This document shows positions 18,401-25,921 of a stretch of DNA of 64,000 nt, one piece after another (positions within the stretch are counted from its first letter, which is position 1; each line of letters starts with the position of its first letter). Location: contig CAZUGV010000001.1 of the NCBI GenBank assembly GCA_964620425.1, positions 434,001-498,000 of the forward strand. The letters run 5' to 3'. The notes below the pieces were generated by a model. The model saw nothing but the letters and a program-made list of their open reading frames with translations. It did no database searches and was not told where the DNA came from. This DNA is from DASXUG01 sp964620425 (GTDB lineage Bacteria > Pseudomonadota > Gammaproteobacteria > Burkholderiales > Methylophilaceae). The position numbers and the translations under genes are program-made.

Positions 18401-18627
18401 TTCTCAACCACTTGCCAAGTCACAGGCTCGATATAAGTGGCATCCGCCATTTCAGGGTCTGTCATGATGGTTGCTGGGTTAGAGTTCACCAAAATAACGC
18501 GGTAACCCTCTTCACGCAGCGCTTTGCAAGCCTGAGCGCCCGAATAATCGAACTCGCAAGCCTGCCCAATCACGATAGGACCAGCGCCAATAATGAGAAT
18601 AGATTTGATGTCTGTACGTTTTGCCAT
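15418..18627 (-). CDS. carB: Carbamoyl-phosphate synthase large chain
   Basis: Makes carbamoyl phosphate from bicarbonate, ammonia (channelled from CarA) and two ATP, for pyrimidine and arginine synthesis. The 1069 residues contain two homologous ATP-grasp halves, each opening with a GAGPIVIGQACEFDYSG- or GGGPNRIGQGIEFDYC-type segment. The halves carry RPSFTMGGSGGGIAYN and RPSYVLGGRAMEIV. A C-terminal MGS-like allosteric domain begins near KAFISVRKEDRE. The length is close to the E. coli protein (1073). It follows carA by 25 bp. Confidence 0.98.
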   Translation of the reverse strand: MAKRTDIKSILIIGAGPIVIGQACEFDYSGAQACKALREEGYRVILVNSNPATIMTDPEMADATYIEPVTWQVVEKIIAKERPDALLPTMGGQTALNCALDLDKHGVLQKYNVELIGASKEAIDKAEDRQKFKEAMTKIGLGSARSSMAHSLEEALQVQASIGYPVIIRPSFTMGGSGGGIAYNREEFLAICERGLDASPTKELLIEESLLGWKEYEMEVVRDSADNCIIVCSIENLDPMGVHTGDSITVAPSQTLTDKEYQIMRNASLAVLREIGVDTGGSNVQFAINPADGRMIVIEMNPRVSRSSALASKATGFPIAKVAAKLAVGFTLDELRNEITGGATPASFEPSIDYVVTKIPRFAFEKFPQADSRLTTQMKSVGEVMAIGRTFQESFQKALRGLEVGVDGLDEKTTDEDVIAKELGEPGPERIWYVGDAMRAGFSLEKIHDLSKIDPWFLVQIEDIINREQALKGKQIADLDRDDLFQLKRRGFSDRRLAKLLDTDQHAVRAYRQALKVRPVYKRVDTCAAEFSTDTAYMYSTYEEECEAQPTNKKKIMVLGGGPNRIGQGIEFDYCCVHAAFAMREDGYETIMVNCNPETVSTDYDTSDRLYFEPVTLEDVLEIVAIEKPVGVIVQYGGQTPLKLARALEKAGVPIIGTSPDAIDRAEDRERFQQMLQELGLKQPPNRTARTPEEALRLAMEIGYPLVVRPSYVLGGRAMEIVQEQSQLERYMREAVKVSNDSPVLLDRFLNDALEIDVDALCDGENVIIGGIMEHVEQAGVHSGDSACSLPPYSISAELQDELRKQTVQMAKALGVVGLMNVQFAIQGTTVYVLEVNPRASRTVPFVSKACGLQLAKIAARCMAGTSLQAQGVTKEVVPPYFSVKEAVFPFIKFPGVDTILGPEMKSTGEVMGVGRTFAEAFVKSQLGCGIKLPKSGKAFISVRKEDRERVVDIAQDLANIGFQLFATRGTASALAAAGLTVTPVNKVAEGRPHIVDMIKNGEINFIVNVTEDKKAVADSYEIRRSALQQKVTYYTTLAGAKAACIGMGFTHELEVHALQGLHTELTQS

Positions 18628-18652
18628 AGTTTTTTACAACTTATAATAGTGT

Positions 18653-19786
18653 TTACTGCTTATGTTGTTTCATTAAATCGATAAATTTATCGAACAAATA
18701 ACTCATTTCGGTCGGGCCTGGGCTTGCCTCAGGATGCCCCTGAAAACTGAACGCTGGTTTATCCGTTCGGGCAATCCCTTGCAAGCTACCATCAAACAAT
18801 GACACATGGGTTGCTTTGACATTAGCTGGCAAACTCGTGGAGTCAACCGCAAAACCGTGGTTTTGGCTGGTGATATAGACCTTTTTGCTTTCAATATCTT
18901 GCACGGGATGGTTAGCACCATGGTGACCAAACTTCATCTTCAAAGTTTTTGCGCCAGAAGCCAACGCCAACAACTGATGTCCTAAGCAGATACCAAACAC
19001 TGGCTTGCCAGTTTCCACAATGGCTTTTATCGCACTAATCGCATAATCACAAGGCTGAGGATCCCCAGGCCCATTTGATAAAAACACACCATCTGGATTA
19101 TAAGAGAGCACCTCTTCAGCCGTTGCTTGTGCAGGCAACACCGTCACCTTGCAACCACGCGAAACTAACATCCGGAGAATGTTGCGTTTAACGCCATAAT
19201 CAAAGGCGACTACGTGATAACTTTGCGCTGCGCTGTTCACGTAACCTTTACCCAACGCCCATTCGCCCTCAGTAAATTCGTATGCAGCTTTTACACTCAC
19301 CACTTTAGCTAAATCCATCCCCGACAAACCTGGGAAAGCACGCGCCAACTCCAGCGCTTTTGCTTCATCCATTTCACCCGCGATAATACAACCTGCTTGT
19401 GCGCCTTTTTCACGCAGAATACGAGTCAGTTTACGAGTATCAATATCAGCAATTGCGACTATATTGTTAGCAACCAAATAATCAGATAAATTTTGTTCGC
19501 TACGGAAATTACTTTGTACTAATGGTAAATCTCGAATAATCAAACCACTTGCGTAGACTTGACCAGATTCAACATCTTCGGCATTGACGCCTGTATTGCC
19601 AATGTGTGGATACGTTAAGGTAACGATTTGTTGCGTGTAGGAAGGATCGGTCAGAATTTCTTGGTAACCCGTCATCGAGGTGTTAAACACCACCTCACCC
19701 ACAGTATGCCCAAGCGCACCAATTGAAAGTCCACGAAACACTGTTCCATCAGCAAGAACCAACATGGCTGGTGTGTGTTGCGGCAC
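18653..19786 (-). CDS. carA: Carbamoyl-phosphate synthase small chain
   Basis: Glutaminase subunit that releases ammonia for CarB. The start is GTG 19786 (M/VPQHTPAMLVLADGTVF) with GGGG ending 6 bases upstream. The N-terminal CPSase domain has GEVVFNTSMTGYQEILTDPSY. The class I glutamine amidotransferase domain has nucleophile Cys in FGICLGHQLLALA and the His-Glu pair in FQGHPEASPGP. The length is 377 aa. A hairpin-rich leader lies upstream. dapB, often next to carA, is absent here. Confidence 0.97.
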   Translation of the reverse strand: MPQHTPAMLVLADGTVFRGLSIGALGHTVGEVVFNTSMTGYQEILTDPSYTQQIVTLTYPHIGNTGVNAEDVESGQVYASGLIIRDLPLVQSNFRSEQNLSDYLVANNIVAIADIDTRKLTRILREKGAQAGCIIAGEMDEAKALELARAFPGLSGMDLAKVVSVKAAYEFTEGEWALGKGYVNSAAQSYHVVAFDYGVKRNILRMLVSRGCKVTVLPAQATAEEVLSYNPDGVFLSNGPGDPQPCDYAISAIKAIVETGKPVFGICLGHQLLALASGAKTLKMKFGHHGANHPVQDIESKKVYITSQNHGFAVDSTSLPANVKATHVSLFDGSLQGIARTDKPAFSFQGHPEASPGPTEMSYLFDKFIDLMKQHKQ

Positions 19787-19840
19787 GTTTAACCCCTTGT
19801 TTTATAAGTGTTGTCGCTCGATTGTAAGCGGATATGCAAA

Positions 19841-19866
19841 GCGGGAGGAGCTAAGACTCTTCCCGC
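19841..19866 (-). promoter_or_regulatory. Leader hairpin upstream of carA
   Basis: GCGGGAGGAG (19841-19850) pairs with CTCTTCCCGC (19857-19866) with one G-U pair and a 6-nt loop, about 55 bases before the carA GTG. A smaller hairpin, AGCCG-TG-CGGCT, lies at 19893-19904. There is no T-run, so this is more likely a leader structure than a terminator. Any link to pyrimidine or arginine control is untested. Confidence 0.45.
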
Positions 19867-19964
19867 CTGTTAATAGTTGAATTATAGCTGAAAGCCGTGC
19901 GGCTATCAAATGAGAGTTTTCTAAATTAGCAAATGAGAACCAAGATGAACTAAGTTTGAACTAA

Positions 19965-20480
19965 TTATCCCAGTTTATTTTTGATAATGACAGCTGGAAT
20001 ACCTACCGCAATCACACCATCTGGCAAACTTTTTGTGACCACAGCATTTGCCCCGATTGTGACATGACTGCCAATTGTAATTCCTCCCAATATTTTAGCA
20101 CCTGCGCCTATATCGACATGCCCTCCTATGACTGGCACCTCATTTGCGGAGTGCGTAGCACCAATTGTCACCTGCTGAAAAATCAGGCAGTTAGGGCCAA
20201 TAATTGCATTGGGATGGATAACAATTCCATTGGGATGCAACATCAACAGCCCTCCACCTAGTTTTGAGCTTAACGGAATATCAGCGCCCGTAACAACACT
20301 CCAAAACATATGCCGCAATACAGCAACTTTTTTCAAAAACATGATTATTGGATTTTTACTAGCTTGATATTTTTGATAATCACGAATACTTGCAAGTAAT
20401 GAACGGGATGGAATCCATTCAAAGAAAGATTTTCTCTCCCTATCCCAATCGGGGATAGTAGCTGACACCTCTTCCATCAC
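19965..20480 (-). CDS. Hexapeptide-repeat O-acetyltransferase, serine acetyltransferase type
   Basis: A 171-residue left-handed beta-helix acyltransferase. The hexapeptide region begins with SSKLGGGLLMLHPNGIVIHP and runs through IGPNCLIFQQVTIGATH, HVDIGAGAKILGGITIG and VTIGANAVVTKSLPDGV. This resembles the catalytic half of CysE. The N-terminal part is shorter than in CysE and unlike its helical domain, so it could instead acetylate a sugar or capsule precursor, as WcaB-type proteins do. A GTG start at 20480 has GGGAG 7 bases upstream; ATG 20477 is the alternative. It stands alone, divergent from uup. Confidence 0.78.
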   Translation of the reverse strand: MMEEVSATIPDWDRERKSFFEWIPSRSLLASIRDYQKYQASKNPIIMFLKKVAVLRHMFWSVVTGADIPLSSKLGGGLLMLHPNGIVIHPNAIIGPNCLIFQQVTIGATHSANEVPVIGGHVDIGAGAKILGGITIGSHVTIGANAVVTKSLPDGVIAVGIPAVIIKNKLG

Positions 20481-20698
20481 ATTTTCACTCCCAAAAGATA
20501 ATGTTTAGTTATTCTGATTTTACTTACAAAATGCTGGTCAATTGAACTTAAGGACTCACAAATTTAAAGCGTCACAAATATAGCACCAGCATCGATCACT
20601 GTACATAACAGCGAACCGAAAAATGATCTCTCAGATTGTGACAAGCTCAATTGCAAACTAAATTTCACGTCAAAAGCATTCTTAACCGTTAGCCCGAT

Positions 20699-20704
20699 TA
20701 TAAT
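20699..20704 (+). promoter_or_regulatory. -10 box upstream of uup
   Basis: A perfect TATAAT lies 39 bases before the uup ATG. No good -35 hexamer is seen at 16-18 bases. The remaining 262-bp divergent spacer (20481-20742) holds nothing else recognisable. Confidence 0.4.
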
Positions 20705-20742
20705 ACTCCTCACTTACGCATCACATTTTAAAGCAAACCCCC

Positions 20743-22656
20743 ATGCCCCACATCACGCTAGACAACGCCTCCCTCGCTTTTGGTCACCATCCATTGTTAG
20801 ATAAAGCCAGCTTTCAACTCGACCCAGGCGAGCGTGTAGGCTTAATTGGGCGCAATGGGGCTGGTAAATCCAGCATGCTAAAAGTGATTGCAGGCGTAAC
20901 CAAGTTAGACGATGGCACCATCTGGCGTGCGCCTTCCGTGCGTATTGTTTACGTGCCGCAAGAGCCAGAGCTAAATCACTCTCACACAGTGTACGAAGCA
21001 GTGGCAGAAGGCTTGGGCGATATGCAGAAAATTCTGGTGGAATACCATGCCGTTACCCACGCCATGAGCGAGCCAGATGCCGATTTTGATGTGCTGATAG
21101 CAAAAATGGAAACCCTACAGCACGAGCTAGATGCGCGTGGTGGCTGGGATATGCAAACCCGCGTAGAAACCGTGTTGAGCAAACTGAGTTTAGATGCAGA
21201 CACCATGGTGGCAAAACTATCAGGTGGCTGGCGCAAGCGCGTGGCGTTAGGTCGCGCCTTGGTTGCAGAGCCTGAAGTGTTATTACTAGACGAACCCACC
21301 AACCACCTTGATTTACAGGCGATTGAATGGCTAGAAGATTTATTGCTCGGCTTTAAAGGTGGTGTACTGTTTATCACTCATGATAGACGCTTTTTGGACA
21401 AACTCGCCACGCGCATTACCGAGCTAGATCGCGGCAACTTAACCGATTTTGTCGGCACTTACAGCAACTATCAAACCAAAAAGGCAGAACTTTTAGAAGT
21501 TGAAGCCACCCACGCTGCCAAATTCGACAAAGTGCTAGCGCAAGAAGAAGCATGGATACGCCAAGGCATTAAAGCGCGCCGCACCCGCAACGAAGGTCGC
21601 GTGCGTCAATTAGAGCGTTTACGTTTAGAACGTGCTGCTAGACGCGAACGCCAAGGCAACGTCAAGCTCACATTAGATTCTGGCGAACGCTCTGGTAAAT
21701 TAGTGGCGGAACTAGAAAATGTAGTCAAAGCCTATGGCGAGCGCACTTTAATCAATGGCTTTACCACCCGCATTTTACGCGGCGATCGCATCGGTCTGCT
21801 TGGCCCCAACGGCATCGGCAAAACCACCCTACTCAAACTCATTTTGGGCGAAGAAGAACCCGATAGTGGCAGCATTCAACGCGGCACCAATATGAACGTC
21901 GCCTACTTTGACCAAATGCGCGAGCAGTTGGATGAAGAAGCCACGCTTGCTGACACCATCAGCCCGGGTTCTGAATTTGTACAAATTGGTGATGAACGCA
22001 AACACGTCATCAGCTATTTAGAAGACTTTTTATTCCCCCCACAACGCTCACGCTCACCCGTGAAATCGCTGTCGGGTGGCGAACGCAACCGCCTATTACT
22101 GGCACGCCTATTCGCACGCCCAGCCAACGTGCTAGTGCTAGATGAACCGACTAATGACTTGGATATTGATACGCTAGAGTTACTAGAAAGCCTGTTACAA
22201 GAGTATCCTGGCACGCTGTTTTTAGTCAGCCATGACCGCGCGTTTTTAGAAAACACCGTCACCCAAGTCATCGCCTTTGAAGGCAACGGCATACTCACCG
22301 AATTTGGCGGCGGCTATGATGATTGGCGACGCTTTACGCTGCAACGTGAGGCGGATGCTTCAGCGCAAGCTAAATCTGCCGCCAACAAACCAGCGCCAAA
22401 AGAAACAAGCAAAGAAGCGGCAAAAACACCCGCCAGCAAACTCAGCTTTAAAGAACAAAAAGAGCTGGAAAGCCTGCCAGAACAAATTGAAAAACTAGAA
22501 GCTGAGCAAACAGAAATCAACCAAACGTTGACAGACGCTAACCTCTACCGCGACAACCCTGAAAAAGTGAAACAACTACAGGCGAGATTGCTTGAAATTG
22601 AAACGCAAAATGAAAAAATACTGGCTAGGTGGGAAGAGTTAGAGAGTCGCAGTTAA
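20743..22656 (+). CDS. uup: ABC-F family ATPase Uup
   Basis: A soluble ABC-F protein with two ATPase domains and no membrane part; the family acts on ribosomes or replication intermediates. Domain 1 has GRNGAGKSS, LSGGWRKR and VLLLDEPTNHLDL. Domain 2 has GPNGIGKTT, LSGGERNR and VLVLDEPTNDLDI. Between them lies a charged arm rich in Arg/Glu (KARRTRNEGRVRQLERLRLE). The C-terminal 80 residues form an Ala/Lys-rich linker plus coiled coil (LSFKEQKELESLPEQIEKLE), which marks Uup rather than EttA or YheS. The length is 637 aa. Confidence 0.93.
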   Translation: MPHITLDNASLAFGHHPLLDKASFQLDPGERVGLIGRNGAGKSSMLKVIAGVTKLDDGTIWRAPSVRIVYVPQEPELNHSHTVYEAVAEGLGDMQKILVEYHAVTHAMSEPDADFDVLIAKMETLQHELDARGGWDMQTRVETVLSKLSLDADTMVAKLSGGWRKRVALGRALVAEPEVLLLDEPTNHLDLQAIEWLEDLLLGFKGGVLFITHDRRFLDKLATRITELDRGNLTDFVGTYSNYQTKKAELLEVEATHAAKFDKVLAQEEAWIRQGIKARRTRNEGRVRQLERLRLERAARRERQGNVKLTLDSGERSGKLVAELENVVKAYGERTLINGFTTRILRGDRIGLLGPNGIGKTTLLKLILGEEEPDSGSIQRGTNMNVAYFDQMREQLDEEATLADTISPGSEFVQIGDERKHVISYLEDFLFPPQRSRSPVKSLSGGERNRLLLARLFARPANVLVLDEPTNDLDIDTLELLESLLQEYPGTLFLVSHDRAFLENTVTQVIAFEGNGILTEFGGGYDDWRRFTLQREADASAQAKSAANKPAPKETSKEAAKTPASKLSFKEQKELESLPEQIEKLEAEQTEINQTLTDANLYRDNPEKVKQLQARLLEIETQNEKILARWEELESRS

Positions 22657-22747
22657 TAACTACTCGAGAACCATCCACTTCACTTCTTGAAGCCCGTACT
22701 CCTAGTGTGCTGGTTTTGTAGGGCGATGTAAACTTTTCTGGACTGAT

Positions 22748-23458
22748 TTAGCTTGTACGACGCAACCGAAAGGCAATCAAACCAAACCCAGCTAGAAGCA
22801 TTACATAACTCTCAGGCTCAGGCACGGAACTAGTGATTTCTTGAATGGTAAATTGCAGTATTGTGCCATTCTGGCCTCCGTCGCGTTGCAAGACCCCGTA
22901 GTTAAATCGAGAGCCTGCATTAAAGTCTGATAGATTGTAATTGAGTGGTAATGCAGTACTGACAAAGACATTGCTGTAACCTGACTTAGAGGCTAGATTA
23001 ATGCCAAAATAACCATTATTATAAACTTCCCCATCAACAAGAAGTGGATATCCACGATATCCACTTCCAAGGGTTATCCCATCTGCGACATTGCTGTCCG
23101 TGATAATCGGTGTTCCATCTTCGACAACACTACCTCCCGTGCCATCTCCCGTGCCATTTAAAACATAAGCGGATAAATTACTAACGACAACAGTATGACC
23201 ACCTATATTCGCTGTCATAAAACTAGTTGATCCTAAGCTATAAATTGCCAAAACCCCAAAATCATAGCTTGAAGGTGTCGAGGACTCATAACCAAAGCTC
23301 CCAATAAAGCTTGTGCCAACATCAACCCCGCTTAATGTACCGTCTGTGGCATTAACAATGCCTACAAAATTGAAATTTACAGGTTTAGCTTGCGCATTAA
23401 ATGACAAAGATAATAAAAAAATCAGAACTAAATTAAAAAATATATTGGTGTTTTTCAT
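22748..23458 (-). CDS. PEP-CTERM sorting-domain protein
   Basis: A secreted protein of unknown function carrying an exosortase signal. It has an N-terminal signal peptide (MKNTNIFFNLVLIFLLSLSF, cleavage after AQA). The body of about 190 residues is rich in Gly, Ser and Asn, without catalytic motifs. The C-terminus holds VPEPESYVMLLAGFGLIAF followed by RLRR: the PEP motif, membrane segment and basic tail. ATG 23458 is preferred over upstream codons because GAGA lies 7 bases upstream and the signal peptide begins there. The exosortase/EpsH system that would process it is not in this window. Confidence 0.88.
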   Translation of the reverse strand: MKNTNIFFNLVLIFLLSLSFNAQAKPVNFNFVGIVNATDGTLSGVDVGTSFIGSFGYESSTPSSYDFGVLAIYSLGSTSFMTANIGGHTVVVSNLSAYVLNGTGDGTGGSVVEDGTPIITDSNVADGITLGSGYRGYPLLVDGEVYNNGYFGINLASKSGYSNVFVSTALPLNYNLSDFNAGSRFNYGVLQRDGGQNGTILQFTIQEITSSVPEPESYVMLLAGFGLIAFRLRRTS

Positions 23459-23551
23459 TAATATTCTCATTTTTGGCACAGTAAAAGTTGATAACATACT
23501 AACGTATTTGAATTATTGTAATTTGAAATTTTTATGAAGAAAAAACTAACC

Positions 23552-23884
23552 TCAAGTTACCAATCCATTAATCTTCCTCGCCTTAATACAATCCTCACTC
23601 CCCGCCTCAAACTCACGACAGGTGCTAGAGCGTTTATCGTAAATGGAGCAACTGACGGATTGCCCGACCTCGCCACATAGGGCGATACAACGCACTGGCT
23701 TAGTTTCTGTGCCTCGCATCGCCACATGATGCGGGCTGATACTTGCGGTCATTGCTTGTGGCACTTGCCCTTGGGGGTGGGCATCGGTTTCTGCCCAGTA
23801 AAATGAAACCCGAAAAGCGGCACAACAGGCGCCGCAGGTTTTGCAATCCCAATGTGGCTTTTCTGAAGTTTCAGACTTGGACAT
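23552..23884 (-). CDS. YkgJ-family cysteine-cluster protein
   Basis: A small putative metal (zinc or iron-sulfur) binding protein of the CxxCxxCC family, 110 aa. The N-terminal cluster is DCKTCGACCAAFRV. Further cysteines lie in VRCIALCGEVGQSVSCSIYD and STCREFEAGSEDC, giving nine Cys overall. ATG 23884 (MSKSETSEKPHWDCKTCGA) is the natural start. It follows yggL by 17 bp, so the two are likely co-transcribed. A decayed copy of its middle section lies at 25798-25885, on the other side of hflX. Its biological role is not known. Confidence 0.88.
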   Translation of the reverse strand: MSKSETSEKPHWDCKTCGACCAAFRVSFYWAETDAHPQGQVPQAMTASISPHHVAMRGTETKPVRCIALCGEVGQSVSCSIYDKRSSTCREFEAGSEDCIKARKINGLVT

Positions 23885-23901
23885 ACTGATTATCTTAAAT
23901 T

Positions 23902-24231
23902 TTAGAAATACCAAGCATCCATTAAGGCACTCACCTCAACATTTTTAAGTTCCGCTCTATTGGCCAACCATTGGTTAACGGCTGTTCTATCTTCTTCAGT
24001 GGCTGAACCTAACCCATTTTTTGATACAAAACCGCTATGCACCCAACCACCAAGCACTAAACCCCTTGGTACGATGACTTCATTGACTAGGTCATCAATC
24101 ATTTGACTTTGCGTTGCATCATCCATCGCTTTGGCTAGCTCGGCTTTATATTCAAAGCCCATTTCTTGGAACTCAGCAATTTTGAGTTTTTTTCTTAGTC
24201 TGCGGGTTCTGTTAATTTTTAGGTTATACAT
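23902..24231 (-). CDS. yggL: YggL-family (DUF469) ribosome-associated protein
   Basis: 109 residues matching E. coli YggL in order: NRTRRLRKKLKIAEFQEMGF, DDLVNEVIVPRGL, GGWVHSGF, ATEEDRTAVNQWL and VEVSALMDAWYF. The family is known as a 50S ribosome-binding protein of uncertain function. ATG 24231 is chosen because GGAGG lies 8 bases upstream; two in-frame codons further upstream are weaker. It is divergent from hflX, another 50S-associated factor. Confidence 0.88.
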   Translation of the reverse strand: MYNLKINRTRRLRKKLKIAEFQEMGFEYKAELAKAMDDATQSQMIDDLVNEVIVPRGLVLGGWVHSGFVSKNGLGSATEEDRTAVNQWLANRAELKNVEVSALMDAWYF

Positions 24232-24374
24232 TTGATGCTCCTCCATTGAAATAGGCGGCGATTTTAACACCATCCCTGCCCGTTCAATACTTTTAAAATC
24301 AATGAGCGATGGGTTTTCAGGTACTATCTCGCTTTGTAAAAGCCAAATTTAAAACCGAGAGATGTAAAGCCCGA

Positions 24375-25709
24375 ATGCAAATAGAAGTCACTGAAGCCCC
24401 CAAACACGCGATTGTCGCGGCGGTGCAATTACCCGATGTCACCGATCTAGAATTTAATGCCTCGCTTGCTGAATTACGAGAGTTAGCCAAAACGCTGGGC
24501 TATGTGGTCGTGAAAACTTTTTTGCAAAAGCGGCATGGCTTTGATAGGCGCGCCTATCTTGGTGTGGGTAAGCGTCAGGAAATCAATGAGTATATTACCC
24601 ATGATGCCGAAGCGGCAGAGGTGGAAGTATTGCTGGTTGACCATGAAATATCGCCTTCACAAGCGCGCAACCTAGAAATTGAAACAGGCTGCGAGGTGAT
24701 GGATCGCACCATGGTGATTTTGGAAATTTTTCATCGCAACGCACGTTCACGCGCAGCACGGGCGCAAGTGGAGATTGCCCGCTTGGGTTATATGGCACCC
24801 CGTTTGCGAGAGGCAGCGAAGTTGGCTGGCTCACAAGGCCGCCAACGCAGTGGCGAAGGTGGCCGTGGTGCTGGCGAATCGCAAACTGAATTAGATCGCC
24901 GTAAAATTCGCGACCGTATTGCCGAGTTACAACTAGAAATCGTCGCCATGAATGCGGAGCGCAAAACACAAAGCGCAAGGCGGCAAGAGCGCAAAGGCCT
25001 TGCAGCAGTTGCACTGGTGGGCTATACCAATGCAGGAAAATCCACCTTAATGCGCGCCCTAACGGGTAGCGAAGTGTTAGTCGCCAATAAACTATTTGCC
25101 ACGCTCGATACCACCGTGCGCGCCCTTTACCCAGAAAGCGTGCCACGCGTGCTGGTGAGCGACACGGTTGGTTTTATTAAAAACTTGCCACATGGACTCG
25201 TTGCTTCGTTTAAATCCACGCTGGATGAAGCCTTGGATGCCTCGTTATTACTCCATGTGATTGATGCAAGCGACCCCGGATTTGTGCGCCAACTGGAAGT
25301 CACGGATGAAGTGCTGGAAGAAATTGGCGCGAATGACGTGCCGCGCATTCGCGTGTTCAACAAAATAGACCACGCGGGTGATGCTGATGCACAAGCGGAA
25401 CATGCCGCATTCTTGCGCACCAAATACCCAGATTGCGTTGTGATGAGTGCGCGTAACCCTGAAAATGTGGCGACAATGCATCAAAAAATTGTCGATTTTT
25501 TTCAGCAAGATTTAATTGAAACTGAATTGCCTGTGCCTTGGTCTATGCAAAAAATACGGGGAGAAATTTACGAAAAATGTCAGGTGTTAGAAGAGCGCTC
25601 TGATAACGATGGCGCGATTTTTAAAATACTAGCCGCACCAGATATTTTAAGCAGCATCAGAATACAGCTAGGGTTAGAACAACCGAAAAAACCTGAACCT
25701 GAATGGTAG
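24375..25709 (+). CDS. hflX: Ribosome-splitting GTPase HflX
   Basis: A GTPase that splits stalled or heat-damaged 70S ribosomes. The N-terminal HflX domain shows TFLQKRHGFDRRAYLGVGK and VMDRTMVILEIFHRNARSRA. The glycine-rich linker GQRRSGEGGRGAGESQTELD-like region (near residues 155-175) and a coiled coil precede the G domain: GYTNAGKST (G1), SDTVGFIKNLPH (G3) and NKID (G4). The start is uncertain: ATG 24375 (MQIEVTEAPKH, 444 aa) fits the fold, while ATG 24309 adds 22 residues of unusual composition. It lies away from hfq, its usual neighbour. Confidence 0.92.
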   Translation: MQIEVTEAPKHAIVAAVQLPDVTDLEFNASLAELRELAKTLGYVVVKTFLQKRHGFDRRAYLGVGKRQEINEYITHDAEAAEVEVLLVDHEISPSQARNLEIETGCEVMDRTMVILEIFHRNARSRAARAQVEIARLGYMAPRLREAAKLAGSQGRQRSGEGGRGAGESQTELDRRKIRDRIAELQLEIVAMNAERKTQSARRQERKGLAAVALVGYTNAGKSTLMRALTGSEVLVANKLFATLDTTVRALYPESVPRVLVSDTVGFIKNLPHGLVASFKSTLDEALDASLLLHVIDASDPGFVRQLEVTDEVLEEIGANDVPRIRVFNKIDHAGDADAQAEHAAFLRTKYPDCVVMSARNPENVATMHQKIVDFFQQDLIETELPVPWSMQKIRGEIYEKCQVLEERSDNDGAIFKILAAPDILSSIRIQLGLEQPKKPEPEW

Positions 25710-25797
25710 GCAAGTTTACACTTAACGCATTTGGCGATGACGCTTAAACAAATCCACCGCAAAGAGGCAATCCTTAAAATACATAGTCAGCAGTAAG

Positions 25798-25885
25798 ATT
25801 GCCCGACCTCGCCACACAAGGTAATACACTGGCTTAGTTTCTGTGCCTTTCACGCCTTATGATGTGGACTAATAAATGAGGTCAG
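25798..25885 (-). pseudogene. Decayed duplicate of part of the YkgJ-family gene
   Basis: About 88 bases align with 23658-23750 inside the intact YkgJ-type gene. The shared segments are GATTGCCCGACCTCGCCACA, ACTGGCTTAGTTTCTGTGCC and a weaker TGATG...GGTC tail. The copy lacks 4 bases after GATAC and carries scattered substitutions, so the frame is broken. It has the same orientation as its source and sits in the 212-bp gap between the convergent hflX and aminotransferase genes. It corresponds to the source segment from about TASISPHH to GEVGQS. Confidence 0.8.
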
Positions 25886-25921
25886 AGCCTACCGTTTATT
25901 ATTGCTGATGATTTAATTTAT

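Noticed and set aside
23902..23914. Overlap of the YkgJ-type and yggL genes
   Set aside because: It comes only from an extended upstream frame; ATG 23884 removes it and fits the family N-terminus.
24595..25146. 183-codon minus-strand ORF opposite hflX
   Set aside because: Lies entirely within the conserved GTPase gene and shows no protein-like motif.
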